A DNA stretch of 64,000 bases from Oceanicola sp. 502str15. Lineage in GTDB: Bacteria; Pseudomonadota; Alphaproteobacteria; Rhodobacterales; Rhodobacteraceae. Position numbers and translations under genes: made by a program. The stretch's first letter is position 1; each line of letters opens with the position of its first letter. The stretch lies in NCBI RefSeq assembly GCF_024105635.1, contig NZ_WYDQ01000001.1, forward strand, positions 3,348,501 to 3,412,500, read 5' to 3'. Below the pieces are notes generated by a model. It was not told the DNA's origin. It was given only the letters and a program-made list of their open reading frames with translations, and searched no databases. Positions 30,834-38,615 of this stretch are shown piece after piece.

Positions 30834-31762
30834 GCCATGTTGTCCGTGCTTTCGCTCATCAGGCGGATGAACACGTCTTCCAGCGAGGTTTCGGACTCGG
30901 TCAGGGTGCAGCCGGACTGTTGGGCGGCCGCCTCGGCGGAGGCGCGCAGCGCCGTGGCATCACGGCCGACCACGTGGAGATCGGCCCCGAAGTGGGCGAC
31001 CTGCTCGACGCCGGCGGCGCCCTTGAGCGCGGCTGCGGCACTGGCGGTCTGGTCGGCGGTGCCGGAGAGGAGCAGGGTTGTGAGCGCGGCCTCCTCGACC
31101 ACCTCCTCCACGGTGCCCCGGGCGACAAGCGCGCCATAGGCAATGTAGTTGATGCGGTGGCAGCGCTCGGCCTCGTCCATGTAGTGGGTGGAGACCAGCA
31201 CGGTCAGGCCCTTGGCGGCCAGCGCGTGGATCTCGTCCCAGAACTCGCGGCGCGCCTTCGGGTCCACCCCCGCTGTCGGTTCGTCGAGCAGCAGGAGGTC
31301 GGGCTTGTGCATGATGCAGGCGGCCAGCGCGAGGCGTTGCTTCCATCCGCCGGAGAGAGACCCGGCGAGCTGCTTGCGGCGGGAGTGCAGGCCAAGGTCT
31401 TTCAGCGTGTCTTCCACCACCTGCCGCTTGCGGGGCAGGCGGTAGAGGCCGGCGACGAAGCGGAGGTTCTCTTCGATCGTGAGGTCTTCGTAGAAGCTGA
31501 ACTTCTGGGTCATGTAACCGACCTTCAGCTTGATCGCGCGGCCCTCGGTGAGAATGTCGTGGCCCAGCACGCGGCCCTCGCCCGCATCGGGGGTGAGCAA
31601 CCCGCACATCAGGCGGATGGTGGTGGTTTTGCCCGAGCCGTTGGGGCCGAGGAAGCCCGCGATCTCGCCGCGCTCGACGGTGAGGGAGACGTTGTTGACC
31701 ACCCTCTTGTCGCCGAAGGACTTGGTGAGGCCCTTCACCGATATGGCGGGTTCGGCGCTCAT
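30830..31762 (-). CDS. ABC exporter ATPase (YbhF-like, single domain)
   Basis: This 310-residue ATPase has Walker A GPNGSGKTT near residues 38-46, signature LSGGWKQR near 142 and Walker B LLLLDEPTAGVD near 164, with TSETSLEDVFIRLM at the C terminus, a common end of YbhF/NatA-like proteins. Unlike E. coli YbhF, which has two ABC domains in tandem, this has one. The ATG at 31762 overlaps the stop of the membrane fusion gene, and upstream in-frame sequence is a shadow. It energises drug or lipid-like efflux with the adjacent permease. Confidence 0.93.
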   Translation of the reverse strand: MSAEPAISVKGLTKSFGDKRVVNNVSLTVERGEIAGFLGPNGSGKTTTIRLMCGLLTPDAGEGRVLGHDILTEGRAIKLKVGYMTQKFSFYEDLTIEENLRFVAGLYRLPRKRQVVEDTLKDLGLHSRRKQLAGSLSGGWKQRLALAACIMHKPDLLLLDEPTAGVDPKARREFWDEIHALAAKGLTVLVSTHYMDEAERCHRINYIAYGALVARGTVEEVVEEAALTTLLLSGTADQTASAAAALKGAAGVEQVAHFGADLHVVGRDATALRASAEAAAQQSGCTLTESETSLEDVFIRLMSESTDNMA

Positions 31763-32715
31763 TGTCCGGTCGTGCCCGGCAGGTCGACATCGACGATCTG
31801 GCCGGGCTTGAGGGAGGCCGCCCCGCCATCGGGGCGGGCCTCGACGAGGTAGACGAGCTTCTGGCGGTTCTCGAGCGAGTAGATCACCGGCGGGGTGAAC
31901 TCGGGGCCTTCGGCAACGTAGTTGACGGTTGCGGTGAGCCCGGAGGCGCAGCCGTCGCAATTGACGGTGAGGCGGGCGCCGGGCGCGACCCGGGACACGG
32001 AGGTTTCGGGCACGTAGAGGCGGAGCTTCAAGGCGCTCTCGCCGAGGAGAGAGAGGACGGGGGCGGAGGGCCCGGCGTTTTCGCCGGCGATCCGGATGAT
32101 ATCGGTGATCTGGCCGGCGACCGGGGCGGTAAGGCGGCGTTGGGAGAGCGCCCATTCGGCCTGATCGCGGGCCGCGCTTGCCCCGTCGACCTGAGCCTGG
32201 GCGGCGGCGATCTGCTGGGCGCGGGCGGGCAGGCGGGCAACGGCAAGCCGGGCCTCGGCCTCGGCCACGGCGGCGCGGGCGACCTCTGCCGCCGTCTGGG
32301 CATCGTCGCGCTGGGCTGCCGTGGCCGCCCCGCGCTCTGCGAGTTGGGCCATGCGGGCGGCTTCGCGCTCGGCTTCGGCCTCGCGGGCGCGGGTTGAGGC
32401 GAGGGTGGCCTCGAGCACGCGCATCTCTTCGGGGCGCTGGCCCTCTGTCAGGTTTGCCAGCTCGTTCTGGGCCTGGGCCAGTGCGGCCTCGGCCTGGGCC
32501 AGGGCGATCTCGGCGTCGCGGCTTTCCATCTCGACCAGCAGGTCGCCAGGCACCACGCTGTCGCCCCGGCTGACGGCCACAGAGCGCACCTGCGCCGAGG
32601 CGATGGGGGCGACCAGCGTATACTCGCCCTCGACGTAGCCGGTGGCGAAGGGCAGCGGCGGGGCGCAGCCGGCGAAGAGGGCGGACAAGATGGGGATGGC
32701 GCAGAGGATGCTCAT
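31759..32715 (-). CDS. HlyD/YbhG-type membrane fusion lipoprotein
   Basis: This 318-residue periplasmic adaptor starts with a lipoprotein signal peptide (MSILCAIPILSALFAGC, lipobox Cys at 17). It has a short lipoyl-like N half, a long Ala/Glu/Arg-rich coiled coil at about residues 70-195 and a C-terminal beta-barrel part (LRLYVPETSVSRVAPG). This is the YbhG/HlyD class linking an inner-membrane ABC exporter to the outside. Its start overlaps the stop of the TetR gene and its stop overlaps the ATPase start. Confidence 0.92.
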   Translation of the reverse strand: MSILCAIPILSALFAGCAPPLPFATGYVEGEYTLVAPIASAQVRSVAVSRGDSVVPGDLLVEMESRDAEIALAQAEAALAQAQNELANLTEGQRPEEMRVLEATLASTRAREAEAEREAARMAQLAERGAATAAQRDDAQTAAEVARAAVAEAEARLAVARLPARAQQIAAAQAQVDGASAARDQAEWALSQRRLTAPVAGQITDIIRIAGENAGPSAPVLSLLGESALKLRLYVPETSVSRVAPGARLTVNCDGCASGLTATVNYVAEGPEFTPPVIYSLENRQKLVYLVEARPDGGAASLKPGQIVDVDLPGTTGQ

Positions 32716-33335
32716 GAGCGGCTCCTTTCAAGGGCGGCATGGAGCTGTTCGGCGAGGGTGTCGGCAATGGCCTCGGCCTCGGAGGGGCCGGCGGTGTTCC
32801 AGCCCATGCGGCGCAGGACGAAGCCGCGGTTGATCCGGAAATAGACGAGCTGGCCGACGAAGCCGAAGACCGCGAGGCGGATGCTTTCGCTTTCGGGGGG
32901 GCGATTGGTGGCGGTGCCCCAGAGCACGCAGAGCAGCCTGTGGCGCGGCTCGAACAGGCGGTTGTAGAGCGTTTCGGAGGCCTCCCCTGCCTCGGTCAGC
33001 ACGCGCAGGACGAAGGGCACGACCTCGCCCGCCTCGTCGGCGGTGAAGAGGTAGGCGATGGCGCGGCGCAGCAGGGCCTCGAGCGCATCGGCGGCGGTTT
33101 GTGGAGAGGCGTTGGCGGCGATGGGAAGCTCGGACACGAGGGTCATCCGGCGGGCCACCTCGGTGACGCAGGCCTCGTAGAGACCGGCCTTGCCGCCGAA
33201 GTGGTAGGCGATGGAGGCAACGTTGGTGCCGGCCTGCGCCGCGATGGCGCGGGTGGAGGCCCCGGCAAAGCCGCTTTCGCCAAACAGCCGGAGGCCGGCG
33301 TGGAGGAGGGCGTCTCGGGTGGGGTGGATGTCCAT
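32712..33335 (-). CDS. TetR family repressor (CecR-like)
   Basis: This 207-residue regulator has the TetR helix-turn-helix at about residues 10-55 (FAGASTRAIAAQAGTNVASIAYHFGGKAGLY split around the turn). It is first in an operon with HlyD-like, ATPase and ABC-2 genes, the same order as E. coli cecR-ybhGFSR. I start it at ATG 33335 where TetR homology begins; the frame extends much further upstream only as a shadow of the aminotransferase gene. It probably represses its own operon through the palindrome at 33348-33363, relieved by a small hydrophobic ligand (inference). Confidence 0.9.
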   Translation of the reverse strand: MDIHPTRDALLHAGLRLFGESGFAGASTRAIAAQAGTNVASIAYHFGGKAGLYEACVTEVARRMTLVSELPIAANASPQTAADALEALLRRAIAYLFTADEAGEVVPFVLRVLTEAGEASETLYNRLFEPRHRLLCVLWGTATNRPPESESIRLAVFGFVGQLVYFRINRGFVLRRMGWNTAGPSEAEAIADTLAEQLHAALERSRS

Positions 33336-33347
33336 GAGACGCGGTTT

Positions 33348-33363
33348 AATCAAACGATTGATT
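33348..33363. promoter_or_regulatory. Palindromic operator candidate for the TetR regulator
   Basis: AATCAA and TTGATT flank four bases, giving a 16-base inverted repeat 12 bases upstream of the TetR start. It is AT-rich in an otherwise GC-rich setting and has the shape of an autoregulatory TetR operator. It lies in the 94-base gap to the divergent aminotransferase gene and could affect both. Confidence 0.65.
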
Positions 33364-33429
33364 GAGGGCAAGAGAATCTTGTGGCCGGGCGGCGGCGGGC
33401 ATAGAGCGGAGGCAAAGAAGGAGGCGCAT

Positions 33430-34683
33430 ATGCTGGGCAAGACATCGGAGCTGATCGAAGACGTGCGGGCGAGGTTTGCCCATGTGGAGAGCTGCCCGTT
33501 CACGGGCGAGCGGATCTTCTTCGAGAACGCGGGCGGGGCGCTGACGCTGAAGGCGGTTGCCGAGACGTCGGCGAAGTTTGCCGCGATCCCCGACAACCAG
33601 GGGCGCGACAACCCGGCCTCGGCCCACCTGATGGCGGTGATCGCGAAGGGCAAGGACGACGCGCGCACCTTCTTCAACGCGCAGGGTGGCGAGGTGATCG
33701 TGGGCGAGACCGGCACCGAGCTGCTGTTTCGGCTGACCCGCGCTGCCTGTGCGGCCCATGCCACGGATGGCGGCAAGGTCATCAGCTCGACGCTCGAGCA
33801 CCCCGCGAGCCGGGTGGCGGCGGCGCGGGCGGCGGAGGCTTCGGGGCTGGAGCACATCCTCGTGGCGCATGACGATGCCAGCGGCACCGTTGGACCGGAG
33901 GCCTATGCCGCGGCGATGACGCCGGATGTGCGGGTGGCCACGATCGTGCATGCCTCGCCGGTGACGGGCATGGGCATGGATGTGGCGGCGATTGCCGGGG
34001 CGATCCGGGCGGTTGCGCCGGAGTGCACGATCATCGTCGACGGGATACAGCACGCGGCGCATGGGCATGTGGACGTTACGGCTGCCGGTGTGGATGGCTA
34101 CGTGGTCTCTCCCTACAAGATGTTCTCGCGGCACGGCTTCGGGCTGGCCTGGCTTTCGGACCGGCTCGCCGCCGCGCCCCATGACGCGCTCAAGGAGGGC
34201 GGGCCCTGGGAGCTGGGCACGCGGGACACCGGGGCCTATGCGGTATTTTCGGATGTGGTCGACTACTTTGCGTGGCTCGGCGAGACGCTGGGCGAGACCG
34301 GCGACAGGCGCGCCCGGATCGAGGCGGCTGCGGCGGCGATCCATGCCCATGAGGCCGACCTGACCGAGGCGATGCTGAAGGGCACCGGCAACCAGAAGGG
34401 CCTGGCCGAGCTGAGCGGTGTGACCATTCTGGGAGGCGTCGAGAACCCGGCGCGGGAAGGGCTGGTTTCGTTGACGCTGGAGGGCATGAGCGCGGGAGAG
34501 CTGGTGGCCGCGCTGCGGGAGCGGGGCATTCGGACCCATGCCCGGGCGGCGGACCACTACTCGGGCAACGTGCTCGCCCCGCTGGGCCTCGACGGGTGCC
34601 TGCGGGTGTCGATGTGCCACTACAACACCGAGGGCGAGGTGGCGGCGTTTCTGGCGGCGATGAAAGAGCTGACGGGCGACTAG
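33430..34683 (+). CDS. Class V aminotransferase (cysteine desulfurase-like)
   Basis: This 417-residue PLP enzyme is of aminotransferase class V. It has ENAGGALT near residues 33-40, TLEHPASR near 120, the PLP Asp region IIVDGIQHAAHG near 200 and the Schiff-base Lys in SPYKMFSRHG near 232. The C-terminal domain ends with RVSMCHYNTEGEV. It lacks the IscS/SufS catalytic-loop Cys in an obvious position, so it may be an isopenicillin-epimerase-like or amino acid lyase enzyme rather than a desulfurase. ATG 33430 follows GGAGGCG. It is divergent from the TetR gene. Confidence 0.85.
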   Translation: MLGKTSELIEDVRARFAHVESCPFTGERIFFENAGGALTLKAVAETSAKFAAIPDNQGRDNPASAHLMAVIAKGKDDARTFFNAQGGEVIVGETGTELLFRLTRAACAAHATDGGKVISSTLEHPASRVAAARAAEASGLEHILVAHDDASGTVGPEAYAAAMTPDVRVATIVHASPVTGMGMDVAAIAGAIRAVAPECTIIVDGIQHAAHGHVDVTAAGVDGYVVSPYKMFSRHGFGLAWLSDRLAAAPHDALKEGGPWELGTRDTGAYAVFSDVVDYFAWLGETLGETGDRRARIEAAAAAIHAHEADLTEAMLKGTGNQKGLAELSGVTILGGVENPAREGLVSLTLEGMSAGELVAALRERGIRTHARAADHYSGNVLAPLGLDGCLRVSMCHYNTEGEVAAFLAAMKELTGD

Positions 34684-34788
34684 GCAGATTTCGCTCCCGG
34701 TGCTAGGCTTCACCTGCCCCTCGGCCAATTTTGGGCCGATTCCAAGGGGCGTGATGAAGATGACCAATGCATTTGTGGAGCGACCCCT

Positions 34789-35259
34789 ATGGGAAAATAT
34801 CAGATAGACGTTGTTCGTGGTGATGGTGTCGGCAAGCTGTCGTTCACCTCTTCCAGCCTGTCCGTGACCACGGACTGCTGGTGGGATCCGAAGATGGTGA
34901 TCGTGGCCGGTGACTACTCGGTGGCGAAGGTGCACCGGGCCGACAAGGACCGGGTCTCAAAGGGGCTGCCCCAGCGCGAGGCCTTCTGGTTCGGGCCGCG
35001 GACGTCCTACAACGACGGCGCGAACGTGGGTGGCGGCGCGATGATCCATGCCGGCACGAGCGCCGGGTGGTCGAAGGGCTGCATCGTGATCAAGAACGAT
35101 ATCCTGCTCCAGATCTGGACCACGGTATCGCCCAAGGACCAGTTCATCGTGGATGTGTCGATTTCCGACAAGAAGGCGGAAACGGGCTGGAAGCGGCCGG
35201 CGGACCACGATTGCAACCCGCGGTTCATGTCGGGAATGATGACGGGCTTCTACGGGTGA
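34789..35259 (+). CDS. Cytosolic L,D-transpeptidase-like (YkuD/DUF2778-type) protein
   Basis: This is a 156-residue protein without a signal peptide. Near residues 86-99 it has MIHAGTSAGWSKGCIVI, which matches the YkuD-type active-site pattern: a His, then a Ser-x-Gly-Cys-Ile box with the nucleophilic Cys. Other parts (GDYSVAKVHRAD, QREAFWFGPRT) fit the small beta fold of DUF2778/L,D-transpeptidase-like proteins. Such enzymes cut or link peptidoglycan and normally act in the periplasm, so the lack of an export signal is notable. The stop overlaps the GTG of the next gene, which encodes an exported protein. The ATG follows GGAG with 8 bases spacing. Family placement is by motif only. Confidence 0.6.
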   Translation: MGKYQIDVVRGDGVGKLSFTSSSLSVTTDCWWDPKMVIVAGDYSVAKVHRADKDRVSKGLPQREAFWFGPRTSYNDGANVGGGAMIHAGTSAGWSKGCIVIKNDILLQIWTTVSPKDQFIVDVSISDKKAETGWKRPADHDCNPRFMSGMMTGFYG

Positions 35260-35783
35260 GTCTGCGGCGCTGCGCCCTGCCGCTGGCCTTTGCGCTGGCG
35301 GCATTTCCGGCGCAGGCCGAACTGGCACCGGAAGACGCGGTGGAACTGGCGCAGATCATGGCCGGGCTTCCGGTGACGCGTCATGACGGCGTGATTGCCG
35401 CCATGCACGGGCGCGATGCGCTGTTTGCGCGGCTCAAGGATGGCGCCGAGGCCGGAGACAGCGAGAGCTATGCGGCGTTTCTGCTCTATGGGCAGGTGGC
35501 GCTGCTGAGCTTCGACGGGGCGACGGAAGAGAGCTTCACCGCCGCGATGAAGCCGCTCTATGACGCAGGGCCGGAGCGGATGCTTGCGGCGCTGGAGGCG
35601 GCGCCCTGGATGATTGCGGGCACCTGCTACCTGATCGGCGGCTGGTTCGGGTTTGAAGACCGGAACGCGGATGGGCGCGAGGGGTTTCTGGACTCCGAGC
35701 GGGCGCGGATCGGGGCGGCATTGCCCGGCCCGATGGCCGAGCGCTGCACGGCACAGATAGAAGCCCCGACGCGACCTTACTGA
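35256..35783 (+). CDS. Exported hypothetical protein coupled to the YkuD-like gene
   Basis: This 175-residue protein begins at GTG 35256, inside the stop of the preceding gene (GTGA). It has a clear Sec signal peptide: RR near the start, hydrophobic ALPLAFALAAF, and AxA-type cleavage at PAQA near residue 21. The mature part is acidic and helical (GRDALFARLKDGAEAGDSES, ATEESFTAAMKPLYD) with one Cys near 128 and one near 165, possibly a disulfide. I recognise no domain. Location and coupling suggest it is a periplasmic partner, perhaps an inhibitor, of the upstream enzyme (inference). Confidence 0.75.
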   Translation: MSLRRCALPLAFALAAFPAQAELAPEDAVELAQIMAGLPVTRHDGVIAAMHGRDALFARLKDGAEAGDSESYAAFLLYGQVALLSFDGATEESFTAAMKPLYDAGPERMLAALEAAPWMIAGTCYLIGGWFGFEDRNADGREGFLDSERARIGAALPGPMAERCTAQIEAPTRPY

Positions 35784-35784
35784 C

Positions 35785-36294
35785 TTATTGACCTTGCATT
35801 GAGCGCGCCTTCAGCAGCGCCGCGCCCGCCATGGCGAGGGCGAGGCCGGTGAAGGCTGTGCGGGTCTGGTTCCAGACCTGCCAGGGGGCGGAGTAGGTGG
35901 CCCAGATGGCGGCGGCGTCTGCCTCGATCTCTGCATCGCTCACCCGTGCGAGGGCCTCGTTCATCGGGACGTTGACGGCCATGGTCAGGACGGTGCCGCC
36001 GAGCAGGACGGTGAGGCCCGCGAGGGTGAGCAGCATGGTGACTTGCCTGGGCTGGGCGCTTTTCCACGCGAGCAGTGCGGCCAGGAGCAGGGCCGGGCCG
36101 GTGAGGAAGAAGGCGGGGAAGAAGAGGGCGTTGCGGACGGAGGCGTTCATCGCCTGCATGGCGCGGATGGCGACCTCGGGTGCGGCTGCATCGAGGCCCC
36201 ACATGGTGGAGCAGACCCAAGCGTAGAAGAAGCCGAAGAGCGCGCCGCAGAGCAGGAGCGCGGCGAGGGCGGCGATGCGGAAGGCGAGGGGCAT
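35785..36294 (-). CDS. DUF1772 (anthrone oxygenase-like) membrane protein
   Basis: This 169-residue protein has four predicted membrane helices: about residues 3-25, 48-70, 80-100 and 145-162. The segment VNVPMNEALARV after helix 3 and the closing WNQTRTAFTGLALA match the DUF1772 pattern, with W...N.xR residues near 135. Function is unknown in bacteria. I start at ATG 36294, where the hydrophobic helix begins. It is divergent from a TetR gene, whose product is a likely regulator. Confidence 0.8.
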   Translation of the reverse strand: MPLAFRIAALAALLLCGALFGFFYAWVCSTMWGLDAAAPEVAIRAMQAMNASVRNALFFPAFFLTGPALLLAALLAWKSAQPRQVTMLLTLAGLTVLLGGTVLTMAVNVPMNEALARVSDAEIEADAAAIWATYSAPWQVWNQTRTAFTGLALAMAGAALLKARSMQGQ

Positions 36295-36302
36295 GGCAAT
36301 AT

Positions 36303-36349
36303 CCGTATATGCTATTACGCTTGTTGCTAGTCCGTAACGTGATATACGG
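36303..36349. promoter_or_regulatory. Nested inverted repeats between DUF1772 and TetR genes
   Basis: CCGTATAT (36303-36310) and ATATACGG (36342-36349) form an outer inverted repeat. TTACG (36315-36319) and CGTAA (36333-36337) form an inner one with the same centre. The AT-rich, symmetrical arrangement between divergent genes is what a TetR operator would look like. Confidence 0.5.
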
Positions 36350-36374
36350 AAGCGTGTCAACAGGGAGCCGTGAC

Positions 36375-37004
36375 ATGCGCGAGGAAAACCGGACCAAGCG
36401 GGAAGAGCAGATCATGGCGGCGGCCTATGGGCTGCTGGAGGCGAGAGGCGCGGCGGGCATGTCGATGCTGGCGGTGGCCAAGGCGGCGAAGGCCAGCAAC
36501 GAGACGCTCTACAACTGGTACGGCGACAAGCTCGGCCTGTTCCGGGCGATGGCGCTGCGCAACGGCGAGGCCATCGCGAGCCGCCTTGAGGCGGCGCTTG
36601 TGGCGGAGGCCTCGCCGCTGGAAACCCTCGATGCCCTCGGCCCGGTGCTGCTCGAGCTGCTGACCGGCCCGCGGGCGGTGGCCCTGGCGCGGGCGGCGGC
36701 GGGTGATGCCACGGGCGCGCTGGGCGCGGTGCTCTCAGAGGTCGGGCGGGCGCGTATCGCGCCGATGATCGAGGCGCTCTGCCAGCGGGCGCTGGACGAG
36801 CGCGCCCTGAGGGGCGGCGATGCCGGAGCCATCTGCGAAACCTACCTTGGCCTGCTGCTGGGCGACCTTCAGATCCGCCGGGTGATCCATGCCGCACCCC
36901 CGCTGCCGGCGGCCGAGATCCGCAGCCGCGCCGACAGGGCGCTGATGGCGACATGGCGGCTTTATGCCCGCGAGGAGTCTGGCAGACAGTTGCACAAAAA
37001 CTAG
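36375..37004 (+). CDS. TetR family transcriptional regulator
   Basis: This 209-residue regulator has the TetR helix-turn-helix at about residues 10-55 (QIMAAAYGLLEARG, MSMLAVAKAAKASNETLYNWYGDK). The C-terminal half is of the TetR_C type with GDATGALGAVLSEVGRARIAPM. The ATG at 36375 is used since the conserved N terminus EENRTKREEQIM follows it. The likely target is the DUF1772 gene and itself, through the inverted repeats at 36303-36349. Confidence 0.88.
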   Translation: MREENRTKREEQIMAAAYGLLEARGAAGMSMLAVAKAAKASNETLYNWYGDKLGLFRAMALRNGEAIASRLEAALVAEASPLETLDALGPVLLELLTGPRAVALARAAAGDATGALGAVLSEVGRARIAPMIEALCQRALDERALRGGDAGAICETYLGLLLGDLQIRRVIHAAPPLPAAEIRSRADRALMATWRLYAREESGRQLHKN

Positions 37005-37040
37005 GCAGCCCCCGGGCAAGACCCCGCATCCTACCGCAAA

Positions 37041-37057
37041 AACGGGAAAAAACCGTT
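37041..37057. promoter_or_regulatory. Inverted repeat upstream of sugar-binding protein gene
   Basis: AACGG and CCGTT flank seven bases (GAAAAAA), 160 bases before the binding-protein start and 37 bases after the TetR stop. It may be an operator for the sugar operon or the tail of the TetR transcript; no regulator gene of LacI type is nearby. Confidence 0.3.
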
Positions 37058-37219
37058 GCCCAGCCCGGTCCGGCCTTCAACTATGAAGGACATCGGGGGA
37101 GCGCGCGCAACGACGCGGACTGGCCAGAGGGCCGACAGAAGACCTCCCCTAGGCGCGATCGAGTAACGCGAAGACTGGTGCGAACAGCGCTGGAAAAGAC
37201 AAAAACTGGGAGGACTTCC

Positions 37220-38569
37220 ATGACCTATGTGACCCTTAAACGCGGGCTTCTGGCCGCGACTGCGCTGACTCTCGGCACGGCGATGGCCGATGCCCAGTCG
37301 ATCCGCTTCTGGACCACCGAAGAGCAGCCCGAGCGGCTGGCGAAACAGCAGGAGATGGCGAAGGCCTTCGAGGCTGAAACCGGCACCGCTGTCGAGGTGA
37401 TTCCCGTCACCGAGACCGATCTTGGCACCCGCGCCACCGCCGCCTTTGCCGCCGGAGACCTGCCGGATGTGATCTATCACACCATTCAATACACCCTGCC
37501 CTGGGCCGAGGCGGGCATTCTGGATGCCGAGGCGGCGACCGAGGTGTTGGAAGAGCTGGGCACCGATACCTTTGCCCCCGGCCCGCTCGCCATGGCCGCC
37601 TTCGAGGATGGCACCGCAGCCGTGCCGGTGGATGGCTGGACGCAGATGATCGTCTATCGCAAGGATCTGTTCGAGGAGAACGGGCTGGAGCCGCCGAACT
37701 CTTACGCCAATGTGCTTGCCGCCATCGAGACCCTGCACAACCCGCCGGAGATGTATGGCTTTGTGGCCGCGACGAAGGTGGATGAGAACTTCATGTCTCA
37801 GGTGCTGGAGCATGTCTTCCTCGCCAACGGCGTGTCGCCGGTGAACGAGGAGGGCTTTGCGCCGCTCGATGAGGCGGCCACCACCGAGGTGCTCGATTTC
37901 TACAAGGCCATCGCAGAGGCCTCGCCGCCGGGTGAGCTGTTCTGGAAGCAGAGCCGCGAGCTGTATTTTGCCGGGCAGGCGGCGATGATCATCTGGTCGC
38001 CCTTCATCCTCGACGAGCTGGCAGGGCTGCGCGATGACGCCCCCCCGACCCTGACCGACGATCCGACCAGCGCCGAGCTGGCGGGCAAGACCGGGATCGT
38101 CACCACCTTCTCCGGCCCCTCCAACCCAGAGGGCGCGGCCTGGGGTGACATGCGCTACTTCGGGATCACCTCGGATGCCGATACCGATGCCGCCGAGGAG
38201 TTTGTGAAGTTCTCGATGGGCGAGGGCTACATGGACACGCTCTCGATCGCGCCCGAGGGCAAGTTCCCGACCCGGCGCGGCACGGCTGAGGAGCCGGATA
38301 AGTTCAAGACCGAGTGGTCGATGCTCGACGTGGGCGTGGACCGGAAGGCGGCGCTTTCGGACCTCTATGCGCCGGAGATGATCGACGAGATCGTCAGCGG
38401 GCTGGACGTGGCGCAGCGTTGGGGCGTTGAGGAGGGGCAGCTTTCGCTGGCCTCCAAGATGATCAACAGCCAGGTCATCAACCGGCTGGTGCGGGAATAC
38501 ATCGACGGTGCCCGCGATGCGGCGGCGACGGTTGCGATGATGAACGAGGAGCTGGCGAAGGTTCAGTGA
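37220..38569 (+). CDS. Sugar ABC transporter periplasmic binding protein (CUT1, family 1)
   Basis: This 449-residue protein has a Sec signal peptide (MTYVTLKRG...GTAMADA, cleavage near 25) and then the family-1 start QSIRFWTTEEQPERLAKQQEMAKAFEAETG. Ligand-site-like regions include DVIYHTIQYTLPWAEAG near 93, VDGWTQMIVYRKDLFEENG near 138 and MIIWSPFILDELAG near 255. A GGGAGGAC ribosome site precedes ATG 37220. It feeds the two unusual permeases downstream. The GH63-type hydrolase in the operon points to a small glycoside such as glucosylglycerate as ligand (inference). Confidence 0.92.
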   Translation: MTYVTLKRGLLAATALTLGTAMADAQSIRFWTTEEQPERLAKQQEMAKAFEAETGTAVEVIPVTETDLGTRATAAFAAGDLPDVIYHTIQYTLPWAEAGILDAEAATEVLEELGTDTFAPGPLAMAAFEDGTAAVPVDGWTQMIVYRKDLFEENGLEPPNSYANVLAAIETLHNPPEMYGFVAATKVDENFMSQVLEHVFLANGVSPVNEEGFAPLDEAATTEVLDFYKAIAEASPPGELFWKQSRELYFAGQAAMIIWSPFILDELAGLRDDAPPTLTDDPTSAELAGKTGIVTTFSGPSNPEGAAWGDMRYFGITSDADTDAAEEFVKFSMGEGYMDTLSIAPEGKFPTRRGTAEEPDKFKTEWSMLDVGVDRKAALSDLYAPEMIDEIVSGLDVAQRWGVEEGQLSLASKMINSQVINRLVREYIDGARDAAATVAMMNEELAKVQ

Positions 38570-38580
38570 ACCTTTGCCTT

Positions 38581-38607
38581 CGGGCGGCGGGGGTGCCTCG
38601 CCGCCCG
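38581..38607 (+). other. GC hairpin after binding-protein gene
   Basis: CGGGCGGCG pairs with CGCCGCCCG across a nine-base loop, in the 46 bases between the binding-protein stop and the permease start. No T-run follows. It parallels the hairpins after the other two binding-protein genes in this window. Confidence 0.7.
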
Positions 38608-38615
38608 GCCTTGAA

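Noticed and set aside
34720..34745. TCGGCC/GGCCGA stem after the aminotransferase gene as a terminator
   Set aside because: The stem is only six bases and no T-run follows, so it is not convincing.
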